Shown here piece after piece: positions 1 through 7,935 of a stretch of 64,000 bases of DNA. The translations under genes were made by a program, and so were the position numbers. Under the pieces are notes generated by a model that was not told the DNA's origin, ran no database searches, and saw only the letters and a list, made by a program, of their open reading frames with translations. Within the stretch, counting starts at the first letter, position 1, and the number at the start of each line of letters is the position of its first letter. The DNA is taken from positions 6,074,501-6,138,500 of the forward strand of contig NC_011894.1 of the NCBI RefSeq assembly GCF_000022085.1, read 5' to 3'. The stretch is from Methylobacterium nodulans ORS 2060 (GTDB lineage: Bacteria > Pseudomonadota > Alphaproteobacteria > Rhizobiales > Beijerinckiaceae).

Positions 1-57
1 TGACGCCCGCACCCGGACCGCCGACCTGAGGCTGTGTCGCGTTTAAGGAGGCGATCG

Positions 58-363
58 ATGCACGAGATCGACGAGACCACCCGCACCGAACTCGAAGCGG
101 CGGTGTTCCGCCGCCTCGTGGCGCATCTCCAGGCGCGCACCGACGTGCAGAACATCGACCTCATGAACCTCGCCGGCTTCTGCCGGAACTGCCTGTCGAA
201 CTGGCTCAAGGAGGCTGCCGACGCACGCGGCCTGCCGCTCACCAAGGAGGAGAGCCGCGAGCACGTCTACGGCATGCCCTACGAGACCTGGAAGGCGAAG
301 CACCAGAAGGAGGCCACGCCCGAGCAGCAGGCGGCCTTCGCGGCTCAGACCGAGACGCACTGA
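58..363 (+). CDS. DUF1244 family small protein
   Basis: 101-residue soluble protein, about the usual size for the alphaproteobacterial DUF1244 family. The core [13 protein letters not shown] and the later [12 protein letters not shown] are what I recognise as the family pattern. Two cysteines (FCRNC) could bind metal or be redox active, but this is untested. The ATG at 58 is preceded by aaggagg 7 bases upstream, which decides it over an in-frame start at 34. Molecular function is unknown. It stands alone upstream of gapR on the same strand. Confidence 0.85.
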   Translation: MHEIDETTRTELEAAVFRRLVAHLQARTDVQNIDLMNLAGFCRNCLSNWLKEAADARGLPLTKEESREHVYGMPYETWKAKHQKEATPEQQAAFAAQTETH

Positions 364-512
364 GGCATCGGCCGGGCCGCCGTCGTCATCCCGTGACAAC
401 GCCGTGGCATGCGGGTGCTTCGCCCCGGCAAGGACTCGGTAAGGTTGAGAGCCTATCAACCCTGGCGAGGGCGCACAGTGCGGAGCGCCGATCCGACAGA
501 GGAATTCGAGCC

Positions 513-779
513 ATGGCTGCATCTCCCGTGCTCGCGGTCGACAACTCGTCGGTCGCCGCCGACCAGCTCAAGAGCATCATCGAGCGCATCGAGCGCCTGG
601 AGGAGGAGAAGGCCGGCCTCGCGGGCGACATCAAGGACGTCTACGCCGAGGCGAAGGCGAACGGCTTCGACACCAAGGTCCTGCGCAAGATCATCTCGAT
701 CCGCAAGCGCGACCACGAGGAGCGCCAGGAGGAGGAGGCGATCCTGGAACTCTACATGCAGGCGCTCGGGATGGCGTAG
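513..779 (+). CDS. gapR: GapR-family nucleoid-associated protein (DUF2312)
   Basis: 88-residue helical protein with heptad-rich stretch [30 protein letters not shown] coiled coil, then [14 protein letters not shown] and a basic IRKRDHEER segment. This is the DUF2312/GapR family, known in Caulobacter to bind overtwisted AT-rich DNA ahead of replication and transcription forks and to support topoisomerases. Length is typical. The start at 513 is chosen because the family begins close to the coiled coil; the longer in-frame extension upstream is low-complexity and unlike the family. Probably monocistronic. Confidence 0.88.
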   Translation: MAASPVLAVDNSSVAADQLKSIIERIERLEEEKAGLAGDIKDVYAEAKANGFDTKVLRKIISIRKRDHEERQEEEAILELYMQALGMA

Positions 780-832
780 GGGTATCCCCTGTCTGCCCGA
801 GATCGTGCAGGCAGATGCTGTCCGGGCAGATT

Positions 833-1651
833 CTATGCGGGCCGGGCGGCGAGCCGCGCGCCGGCGAGGCGGTGGAGCGCCACCGCGCCGGCCGCCGCCA
901 CGTTGAGGGAATCGACGCCCGGTGCCATGGCGATGCGCACCCGGCGGGAGCGGGCCATCAGCGCCTCCGGCAGCCCGGTCCCCTCGGTTCCGAGCAGCAG
1001 GAGCGCCCGGGGGAGCGGCGGCAGCGCCGCGATGTCCTCCTCCCCGGCGGGCGTCAGCGCCACCGGCACCAGGCCATGCCGGTGGCAGAGCGCGAGCAGG
1101 GCCTCCCCGTCCGGCACCCGGCCGAAGGGCATCGTCAGGGCGGTGCCGGCCGAGACCCGGATCGCCTTGCGGTAGAGCGGGTCGCAGGTTGCAGCGTCGA
1201 GGATCACCGCATCCGCCCCGAAGGCGGCGGCGTTGCGGAACAGGCCGCCGACATTGTCGTGGTTGGCGAGGCCCACGAGGCCCAGCAGCAGCGCCGGCCC
1301 CTCCGGCACCAGGGCATCCGGATCGGGGTCCGGGCCGCCGCGCCCGATCGCCAGCACGCCCCGGTGGATCGGGAAGCCGGCGAGCGCGCTCATCACGGGG
1401 CGCGGGGCGACGTAGACGGGCGCCGCCGTGCCGGAGGCGGCGAGGAGAGGCATCAGGCCCGGCAGGCGCTCGGGCGCGAGCAGGATCGATTCGGGCCGGA
1501 AGCGCGCGCGGGGCGACAGCAGCACCCGAAGCACCACCTCGCCCTCCGCGACGAAGCGACCCTGGCGCCCGACGAGGTCGCGCTCGCGGATCGCCGCATA
1601 GGCGGCGAGGCGGGGATCGGCGGGATCGTCGATGCGAATCGGGACGACCAA
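833..1651 (-). CDS. SpoU-type (TrmH family) RNA 2'-O-methyltransferase
   Basis: 272 residues. An N-terminal substrate-binding domain is followed by a SPOUT methyltransferase domain with the three expected motifs: motif 1 LVGLANHDNVGGLFRNAAAFG, motif 2 LLLGTEGTGLPE and motif 3 DSLNVAAAGAVALHRL near the C-terminus. The family transfers a methyl group from SAM to a ribose 2'-OH in rRNA or tRNA; the exact target cannot be read from sequence. It lies 12 bases upstream of the stop of the MaoC gene on the same strand, so the two may be co-transcribed. Confidence 0.88.
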   Translation of the reverse strand: MVVPIRIDDPADPRLAAYAAIRERDLVGRQGRFVAEGEVVLRVLLSPRARFRPESILLAPERLPGLMPLLAASGTAAPVYVAPRPVMSALAGFPIHRGVLAIGRGGPDPDPDALVPEGPALLLGLVGLANHDNVGGLFRNAAAFGADAVILDAATCDPLYRKAIRVSAGTALTMPFGRVPDGEALLALCHRHGLVPVALTPAGEEDIAALPPLPRALLLLGTEGTGLPEALMARSRRVRIAMAPGVDSLNVAAAGAVALHRLAGARLAARPA

Positions 1652-1663
1652 GGCCCGGCCGGG

Positions 1664-2131
1664 TCAGCCCTTGGGAGCGCGGGCCGCGAGCGGGTCGGCC
1701 TCGGCCTTGGTCGGCACCTTCACCAGCGCTTCGCCGTCGAGCACGGTCTCGCCGCCGACGCTGCAGATGCATTTGAGGCGGGCGCGGCGGCGCTCGGGGA
1801 CGAGCTCGGCGACCTCCACGGTGACATCCACCGTGTCGCCGATGCGCACGGGCGCGCGGAAATTCAGGCTCTGGCTGATGTAGACGGCGCCCGGCCCCGG
1901 CAGGCGGGTGCCGAGCACGGCCGAGATCAGCCCCGCCGTGTAGAGGCCGTGGGCGATGCGGGTGCCGAAGGGCGTGCGGGCGGCGAAATGCTCGGAGAGG
2001 TGGATCGGGTTGCGGTCGCCGGTGATCTCCGCAAAGCCGACCACGTCGGAGGAGGAGATCGTCTTCGACAACGTCTCCGACATCCCGACGGCGAGATCCT
2101 CGAAGTACAGAACGCGCAGTTCGGGCAGCAT
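1664..2131 (-). CDS. MaoC-like hot-dog dehydratase
   Basis: 155 residues with a single MaoC/R-hydratase hot-dog domain. ITGDRNPIHLSEHFA contains the catalytic D...H pair of the hydratase-2 motif, and FGTRIAHGLYTAGLISAVLG is the following conserved helix. Members hydrate enoyl-CoA or related acyl thioesters; in PHA-producing methylotrophs such enzymes can supply (R)-3-hydroxyacyl-CoA, but that role is inferred. The start at 2131 (MLPELRVLYFEDL) is chosen because the upstream in-frame extension is not domain-like. Probable operon with the SpoU methyltransferase downstream. Confidence 0.8.
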   Translation of the reverse strand: MLPELRVLYFEDLAVGMSETLSKTISSSDVVGFAEITGDRNPIHLSEHFAARTPFGTRIAHGLYTAGLISAVLGTRLPGPGAVYISQSLNFRAPVRIGDTVDVTVEVAELVPERRRARLKCICSVGGETVLDGEALVKVPTKAEADPLAARAPKG

Positions 2132-2324
2132 CGCGTCTCTCTCCCTCGCGCAGAGTTGCGCCGGTTGCGGCCTCGCACAGGATGATGAGCGAATCCAGTG
2201 CACGAAGGTCGGGGAGGGCCCAGGCTCGGCTTGGCGTGTGAGGCATATAGCCTCGTGCGAGCCATAGCCTCGGGCGCGAGCGCGAGGCATAGACGCGGGC
2301 CCGACCCTCGACGGAGCGCATGGA

Positions 2325-3197
2325 ATGCCGACACGCGACACCTCTCCGGCCTTGCGTCTGTTCCCGCTCTCGGACCTGCATCTGGAGCGGCGCAAGCCCG
2401 CCGACCTCCCGGCGCTGGCGCCGGATTTCGACGTGCTCGTCTGCGCGGGCGACGTCTGGGAGGGGCAGCCGGAGCGGGGGCTCGCCGTGCTGCTGGCGCT
2501 GGCGGGGGAGCGTCCGGTGGTGCTGGTGCCCGGCAACCACGAACATTATGCGCCGGCGGGAGATCCGCGCACGGCCCCCGCGCTCCTCGCCGCGCTGGCA
2601 GGCGAGGTCGAGCGGATCAACCGCGAGGCGGGCCGGACCCGGATCGCGCTGCTGCGGGCGGGCGCCGCGACCATGATCCGGGGCGTGCGCTTCGTCGGGG
2701 CGACCCTGTGGAGCGACTGGTCCCTCGCCGGGCGCTGGCTCAGGGCCGATGCGCCCGGCCGCCCGGCCGATCCGGTCGCCTACGCGGCCGCCCGCATGAC
2801 CGATCCGCTCACCGGCTCGCGCGAGTTCCGGGCGATCCGGCTCGGCGACGGCAGCGCCTGGACGCCCGAGGCCGCAATGGCGGCCCATGCCGAGGACCGC
2901 GCACGCCTCGCCGCGTCGCTCGCCCTGCCGCATGCGGGGCCGACGGTCGCCGTCACGCATCATCCGCCGATCGCCGAGGCCGCCGACCGCTACCGCGACG
3001 CGCCGGGTGTGCCCTGGTGGGTGCCGGCCTTCTACGCCACCACAATGCTCGACGACCTCCCGGCGGCGCACCGGCCGGCCCTGTGGGTCTCCGGCCACTT
3101 CCACGCCGGGCACGACCTCCTGCTGCACGGCACGCGCTGCGTGGCGAACCCGGTGGACGGGCGAAGCTTCGACGCAGGCAAGATCGTGACGGTGTGA
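2325..3197 (+). CDS. Calcineurin-like metallophosphoesterase
   Basis: 290 residues with the full metallophosphoesterase motif series: SDLHLE (metal ligands), CAGDVW, VPGNHEHY (GNHE), VTHHPP and SGHFHAGHD (GHxH). These build a dinuclear metal site that hydrolyses phosphoesters. No signal peptide is visible, so it is likely cytoplasmic. Substrate unknown. It is transcribed divergently from the MaoC gene across a 193-base region that must carry both promoters. Confidence 0.85.
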   Translation: MPTRDTSPALRLFPLSDLHLERRKPADLPALAPDFDVLVCAGDVWEGQPERGLAVLLALAGERPVVLVPGNHEHYAPAGDPRTAPALLAALAGEVERINREAGRTRIALLRAGAATMIRGVRFVGATLWSDWSLAGRWLRADAPGRPADPVAYAAARMTDPLTGSREFRAIRLGDGSAWTPEAAMAAHAEDRARLAASLALPHAGPTVAVTHHPPIAEAADRYRDAPGVPWWVPAFYATTMLDDLPAAHRPALWVSGHFHAGHDLLLHGTRCVANPVDGRSFDAGKIVTV

Positions 3198-3239
3198 AGC
3201 GAACCGCCTCCGGCATTCAACATCGCCTTGGCGGGCCCC

Positions 3240-3617
3240 CTATTTGTCGTACTTGATGTAGGCGAAGCGCGGATCGGTCGGCGTGCCTTCGAGGACGCCG
3301 CCCTCCCGGCCCGGCTGCCAGCCCACCACCTCCTCGATCTTGCGGGCGAGCGCGAGATCCTTCTCGGTGACGCCCTTCGAGACGTGGGTGGTCAGCCGCA
3401 CCTCGACCCAGGCGTAGGAGGCGGTGATGTCGGGGTGGTGCCACGCGGCCTCGGCGAGGTGCCCGACGGTGTTGATCACCATCAGGGTGCCCTTCCAGCC
3501 GTTCGTCTTGTAGGTGCGCTTGATCCAGCCGTCCTCGAAATGCCACGCGGGCAGGTCGCGGGCGAGGCGTTCGGCGATCTGGCCGGGCTCCAGCACGGCT
3601 TCGCGGGTGACGGCCAT
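3240..3617 (-). CDS. phhB: 4a-hydroxytetrahydrobiopterin dehydratase (pterin carbinolamine dehydratase)
   Basis: 125 residues. The signature AAWHHPDITASYAWVEVRLTTH followed by KGVTEKDLALARKIE is the PCD fold with its active-site histidines. The enzyme dehydrates 4a-hydroxy-tetrahydropterin, recycling the cofactor of phenylalanine hydroxylase; in bacteria lacking that enzyme PCDs can act elsewhere in pterin metabolism. Start at 3617 is preceded by gaggag on the minus strand. It converges with the metallophosphoesterase gene 42 bases away. The product is slightly longer than the usual ~100 residues, with a short C-terminal extension ending YIKYDK. Confidence 0.87.
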   Translation of the reverse strand: MAVTREAVLEPGQIAERLARDLPAWHFEDGWIKRTYKTNGWKGTLMVINTVGHLAEAAWHHPDITASYAWVEVRLTTHVSKGVTEKDLALARKIEEVVGWQPGREGGVLEGTPTDPRFAYIKYDK

Positions 3618-3817
3618 GGACCTCTCCTCATCCGGTTGACGAAAGTACGGGTGACCCAGGGCACGGCGGCGTCCCAAGGTCGGGCGGCGCGATGGCGAAA
3701 AGGTGAACCGCCGTCCGGCCTTGCGCAAGCATGCGCGGTGGACGGGACGAGCGGCCGTCCTTACCTGTGCGCCAGGAAAACGGCCGGGCGGGCCGGACCG
3801 GATCAGGGAGGGGCGCG

Positions 3818-4792
3818 ATGCTCTCACGGCGCGGGTTACTGGCGGCGGCCGCCCTCTGGCCGCTGCCGCTCGGCGCAAGGGAGGCGAGCGTCCTCAGGGT
3901 CGGCGTCCTGCCCTTCGGCACCGTCTCGTGGGAGGCGGCGGTGATCAAGGAGCGCCGGCTCGACGCGGCGCAGGGCTTCTCGCTGGAGAGCCTGCGGCTG
4001 GCCGGCAACGACGCCGCCCGCATCGCCTTCCAGGGCGACCAGGTCGACACCATCGTGTCGGACCTGCTCTGGGCGGCGCGCCTGCGGGCCGAGGGCAAGC
4101 CGGTGAAGTTCCTGCCCTATTCCTCCACCGAGGGCGCCCTGATGGTGGCGGGCGACAGCCCGATCCGCACCGTCGCCGACCTCGCGGGCAAGCGGCTCGG
4201 CGTGGCGGGCGGGGCGCTCGACAAGAACTGGCTCCTCCTCAAGGCCCGCGCCCAGAAGCAGGACGGGCTCGACCTCGAACGGGCCGCCCGCCCGGCCTTC
4301 GGCGCGCCGCCGCTCCTGATGCAGAAGCTGGAGGCGGGCGAACTCGACGCGGCGCTCCTCTACTGGACCTTCTGCGCGCGGCTCGAGGCCAGAGGCTTCC
4401 GGCGCCTGATCGGCGCGGACGAGATCGCCCGGTCCTTCGGGGTGGAGGGGCCGATCGCGCTCCTCGGCTACGTGTTCGACGAGGCGCTGCTGCAGCGCAA
4501 ACCCGCCGCGATGGCGGCCTTCGCCCGCGCCTCGCGGCAGGCCAAGCAGGCGCTGGTGTCGGACGAGGGGGCCTGGAGCAGCGTGCGCCCCCTGATGGCG
4601 GCGGAGGACGAGCCGACCTTCGCGGCCCTCAAGCGCGAGTTCCTCGCCGGCATCCCGCGCCGGGGGATCGCCGCCGAGCGGGCCGATGCGGAGCGCCTCT
4701 ACGCGGTGCTGGCGCGCCTCGGCGGCGAGCGGCTGGTCGGCAGCGCCACGACCCTGCCGGAGGGCCTGTATTGGGATGTCCCCAATGGCTGA
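3818..4792 (+). CDS. ABC transporter substrate-binding protein (NMT1/SsuA-like) upstream of xox
   Basis: 324 residues. The N-terminus MLSRRGLLAAAALWPLPLG is a signal peptide with a twin-arginine-like start, so the protein is periplasmic. The body resembles NMT1/THI5/SsuA-type binding proteins (for example LAGNDAARIAFQGDQVDTIVSDLLW). First gene of a tripartite ABC importer with the permease and ATPase that follow. A start at 3818 is supported by agggagg 8 bases upstream. Ligand unknown. Its position before a quinoprotein-linked hydrolase and xoxF suggests a role in methanol or PQQ-dependent metabolism, an inference from context. Confidence 0.8.
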   Translation: MLSRRGLLAAAALWPLPLGAREASVLRVGVLPFGTVSWEAAVIKERRLDAAQGFSLESLRLAGNDAARIAFQGDQVDTIVSDLLWAARLRAEGKPVKFLPYSSTEGALMVAGDSPIRTVADLAGKRLGVAGGALDKNWLLLKARAQKQDGLDLERAARPAFGAPPLLMQKLEAGELDAALLYWTFCARLEARGFRRLIGADEIARSFGVEGPIALLGYVFDEALLQRKPAAMAAFARASRQAKQALVSDEGAWSSVRPLMAAEDEPTFAALKREFLAGIPRRGIAAERADAERLYAVLARLGGERLVGSATTLPEGLYWDVPNG

Positions 4793-4889
4793 ACCCGCTC
4801 GGGGGGTCCGGGGCTGCCTCGCCTGCGGCGAGGAACGGCCCCGGCGGGTCGAGGGCGGAGCCCCGTGGGGTTCGGGGCGAAGCCCCGAG

Positions 4890-4940
4890 GCGGGGGCTGC
4901 GCGCCCCCGCACCCGCGCCAGAGGGCCGAGGGCCCTCTGG
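4890..4940. repeat. Two-hairpin REP-like repeat, copy 1
   Basis: Two adjacent perfect inverted repeats: gcgggggc/gcccccgc (4890-4897 and 4903-4910) and ccagagggcc/ggccctctgg (4918-4927 and 4931-4940). They lie in the 172-base gap between the binding-protein and permease genes. The same doublet occurs in opposite orientation at 12026-12078. In RNA it could attenuate read-through or protect the upstream transcript, which would raise binding protein over permease; that effect is inferred. Confidence 0.7.
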
Positions 4941-4964
4941 ACTCCCGGGAGATCGTGAGACGGC

Positions 4965-5699
4965 ATGGCCCACGCGACGCGCCTCCTCTCGGCGCTGCTC
5001 CTCCTCGCAGCCTGGTGGCTGGCGAGCCGCTTCACCGACCTGCGCACGCTGCCCTCGCCCGAGGCCGTGGCGGCCTTCCTGCTGCGCGAGACGCAGAGTG
5101 GCGACCTGCCGCGCAACGTCGGCATCACCCTCTGGCGGGTGGCCCTGTCCTTCCTCCTCGCCATGGCGACGGGAGCGGCGCTCGGCATCCTGCTCGGGCG
5201 GGCGCGCATGGCCGACCGGCTCCTCGACACGCCGCTCCTCGTCCTCCTCAACACGCCGGCCCTCGTCATCACGGTGCTGGCCTATATCTGGCTCGGCCTC
5301 ACCGAGACGGCGGCGATCCTGGCGGTCGCCCTCAACAAGATGCCGAACGTCGCCGTGATCATGCGGGAGGGGGCGCGGGGGCTCGATCCCGGCCTGCAGG
5401 AGATGGCGCAGGCCTTCCGGTACGACCGCCGCACCTGGATCCGCCACGTGCTGCTGCCGCAGCTCGAACCCTTCGCGGTGGCCGCGGCCCGCTCGGGGCT
5501 GTCGCTCGCCTGGAAGATCGTGCTCGTGGTCGAGCTGCTCGGGCGCCCGAATGGCGTCGGCTACGCCATCTCCTACTACTTCCAACTCTTCGACGTGACG
5601 GCCCTGTTCGGCTACAGCCTCGTCTTCAGCGCCGTGATGCTCGCCATCGACGCCCTGCTGCTCCAGCCCCTCGATACCCATGTCCGACGCTGGCGCTGA
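4965..5699 (+). CDS. ABC transporter permease (SsuC/TauC type)
   Basis: 244 residues with about six hydrophobic segments (first at residues 4-20). The cytoplasmic coupling loop shows the EAA-like region MREGARGLDPGLQEMAQAF, and LPQLEPFAVAAARSGLSLAWKIVLVVELLG matches the C-terminal half of sulfonate/taurine-type permeases. It works with the preceding binding protein and the following ATPase, whose start overlaps its end by 20 bases, so the pair is translationally coupled. Substrate unknown. Confidence 0.85.
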   Translation: MAHATRLLSALLLLAAWWLASRFTDLRTLPSPEAVAAFLLRETQSGDLPRNVGITLWRVALSFLLAMATGAALGILLGRARMADRLLDTPLLVLLNTPALVITVLAYIWLGLTETAAILAVALNKMPNVAVIMREGARGLDPGLQEMAQAFRYDRRTWIRHVLLPQLEPFAVAAARSGLSLAWKIVLVVELLGRPNGVGYAISYYFQLFDVTALFGYSLVFSAVMLAIDALLLQPLDTHVRRWR

Positions 5700-6420
5700 C
5701 CCGGCCATCGCGGTCGCGATCCGCCGCAAGACCTATTCGGGCCGCGGCGGCCACGTCGAGGCGGTGCGCGACCTCGCCTTCACGGTGCATCCGGGCGAGA
5801 CCGTCTGCCTGATCGGCCCCTCGGGCGCGGGCAAGACCACGACGCTGCGCATCCTGCTCGGCCTCGACCGGGATTTCGAGGGCAGCGTGACGCCCGATCC
5901 GGCCTCCTTGCGGATCGGGATCGTGTTCCAGGAGCCGCGGCTCCTGCCCTGGCGCAGCGTCGAGCAGAATGTGCGCCTGTCCCTGCCGCGCCCGGAGCGG
6001 GGGCGCCCCCTCGACGCCCTGTTCGAGGAGCTCGGCCTTTCGCCCTGGCGCGACCGCTACCCGGGCGAGCTCTCCCTCGGGATGGCCCGCCGCGTCGCGC
6101 TCGCCCGGGCGCTGGCGCTCGAACCGCGCCTCCTCGTCCTCGATGAGCCCTTCGTGTCCCTCGACGACGCCGCCGCTTCCGCCCTGCGCGGCGTGGTGTT
6201 CGCGGCGGCGCGGCGGCGGCACGCGGCGGTGCTGATGGTGACCCACAACGTGCCCGAGGCGCTGGAGGTGGCCGACCGGCTTCTTCTGTTGACGCCCCGG
6301 CCCGCGCGCCTCGTCGCTGCGGTGCCGCTCGCGACGCCGAAGGCGGATCGCAGCCGCGCCTGGTCGGAGGCCACGCGCCGGGATCTCGCGGCGCGCTACC
6401 CCGACACCGTGGCGGCCTGA
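5680..6420 (+). CDS. ABC transporter ATP-binding protein (SsuB/TauB type)
   Basis: 246 residues with Walker A GPSGAGKTT, Q-loop FQEPRLLPWR, signature LSLGMARRVALARAL, Walker B LLVLDEP and switch histidine in VTHNV. This is the nucleotide-binding subunit of the importer. The signature reads LSLGM instead of the more common LSGGM, a conservative variant. It begins inside the permease gene and ends 115 bases before the metallohydrolase gene. Confidence 0.9.
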   Translation: MSDAGADPAIAVAIRRKTYSGRGGHVEAVRDLAFTVHPGETVCLIGPSGAGKTTTLRILLGLDRDFEGSVTPDPASLRIGIVFQEPRLLPWRSVEQNVRLSLPRPERGRPLDALFEELGLSPWRDRYPGELSLGMARRVALARALALEPRLLVLDEPFVSLDDAAASALRGVVFAAARRRHAAVLMVTHNVPEALEVADRLLLLTPRPARLVAAVPLATPKADRSRAWSEATRRDLAARYPDTVAA

Positions 6421-6535
6421 GCCGGATCCGTTCACGATGGAACGGACCCTGCTCCAGGTTTTTGATTGTGCCGCATTTTCTGCGACGAACCGGGATCCGC
6501 TTCGTCGGAAAATGCTCCTGAACTGGAGACACGCG

Positions 6536-7483
6536 ATGCGATCGATCCCGCACTGGCTCCTCGCCGTGGCGCTCGCCCTCGCGCCGGCCGTCCGCGCGGA
6601 GGAAGGCCCCCCCGCCCCGGCGGCGGGGATCGCACCGCTCCCGGTGCAGGAGGTGGCGACCGGCGTCTTCGTCTACGCCGCGCCCTATGCCCTCGCGGCG
6701 CGGGACAATGCCGGGGCGATCGCCAATGTGGGCTTCGTCATCGGCCAGGATGCGGTCGCGGTGATCGATACGGGCGGGAGCCTCGCGGCGGGCCGGCGCC
6801 TGCTCGCGGCGATCCGCGCCAGGACCGCCCTGCCGATCCGCTACGTGATCAACACCCATGTCCATCCGGATCACGTCCTCGGCAACGCCGCCTTCGCGCA
6901 GGAGGGCGCGACCGTCGTCGGCCACCGGAATCTGCCCGAGGCCCTGGCGGCGCGGGCTGAGACCTACCTGCAGGCGAATGCCCCGCTGGTCGGGCCGGCC
7001 TTCGCGGGCACCCGGATCGTGCCGCCGACCCTGCTGGTGGAGGATCGGCGGGAGCTCGACCTCGGCGGGCGAGTGCTGCGCCTCGATGCGTGGCCCACCG
7101 CCCACACGAACAGCGACCTCACGGTGCGCGACCTCGCGACCGACACCTGGTTCCTCGGCGACCTCCTGTTCGTCGGCCATGTGCCCGCCCTCGACGGACG
7201 GCTTCAGGGCTGGATCGCCGTGCTGCGCCGCCTGAAATCCGAGCCGGCCGCCCGCGTGGTGCCGGGCCACGGCCCGGCCTCGGTGCCCTGGCCGGCGGCA
7301 GCCGGCCCCATCGAGCGCTACCTCGCGACCCTGGAATCCGAGGTGCGGGCGATGGTGCGCGACGGGCGGCCGATCGGAGAGGCCGGCGGGGCGGCGGCCG
7401 GCGAGGCGAAGGAGTGGTCACTCTTTCGTGAATTCAACGCCCGGAATGCCACCACCGCCTATCAGGAACTGGAATGGGACTGA
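6536..7483 (+). CDS. Periplasmic zinc metallohydrolase, quinoprotein-relay (SoxH-like) type
   Basis: 315 residues. MRSIPHWLLAVALALAPAVRA is a Sec signal peptide, so the enzyme is periplasmic. The metallo-beta-lactamase fold is marked by THVHPDH (residues 107-113, zinc ligands H108, H110, D112, H113), HTNSDLTV and GHGPASVPW. SoxH-related hydrolases are recurrent neighbours of PQQ alcohol dehydrogenases and of a SoxYZ-like carrier; one such carrier is at 15009. Start at 6536 is chosen because it begins the signal peptide and has ggag upstream. Substrate unknown; hydrolysis of a carrier-bound intermediate is a guess. Confidence 0.8.
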   Translation: MRSIPHWLLAVALALAPAVRAEEGPPAPAAGIAPLPVQEVATGVFVYAAPYALAARDNAGAIANVGFVIGQDAVAVIDTGGSLAAGRRLLAAIRARTALPIRYVINTHVHPDHVLGNAAFAQEGATVVGHRNLPEALAARAETYLQANAPLVGPAFAGTRIVPPTLLVEDRRELDLGGRVLRLDAWPTAHTNSDLTVRDLATDTWFLGDLLFVGHVPALDGRLQGWIAVLRRLKSEPAARVVPGHGPASVPWPAAAGPIERYLATLESEVRAMVRDGRPIGEAGGAAAGEAKEWSLFREFNARNATTAYQELEWD

Positions 7484-7935
7484 CCGGCACTTGGTCGACC
7501 CTGGGGTTGCACTGCCGTGCTGAGCCGGCTCATCCTGAGACAAAAGCCGCGCCCGCCCGCCGGACTTATACACAAGTCGTTGATGATGCAGCGCAGCAAT
7601 TCTATGTTGCTATGCAACACACAGGGGAATTCGTACTTAAGTCACCAATTTTGGCGCCGAAACGGGCTCGCTTGGGCCCCAATCGTTGTTGACGCCGCCT
7701 ATTTTTCTCTTAGAGTTCCTTCAGCTTCGGTTTCAAACGGCGCCGCCAGGGGAGGGCGGTGGTCGGTTCGCAGACATGGCATGCCCTAACGGCGGACAAG
7801 CCCGGGCCAGCAACAGCGCCTGTTGTGACACGCTGCCGAAGCATAAAGACGTCCCCAAACGCAAACAGCAGGTCCGTGCTGCCATGCTCCTGACTCCAGG
7901 GGCGGGTGGCTTACATGCACCTGTCGGAGGAATCC
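7484..7935 (+). promoter_or_regulatory. xoxF upstream region
   Basis: 452 bases with no convincing gene and visibly richer in A and T than the flanking genes. It must hold the xoxF promoter and leader. A perfect inverted repeat gttgc-tat-gcaac lies at 7606-7618 and could be an operator. A possible promoter core is ttgacg near 7689 followed by an AT-rich run. The xoxF ribosome site cggagg sits about 7 bases before the ATG. These assignments are by eye. Confidence 0.45.

Noticed and set aside
456..3128. 890-residue open frame on the minus strand
   Set aside because: It runs through SpoU, MaoC and phosphoesterase genes in a wrong frame with arginine/alanine-rich low-complexity sequence; a GC-rich shadow.
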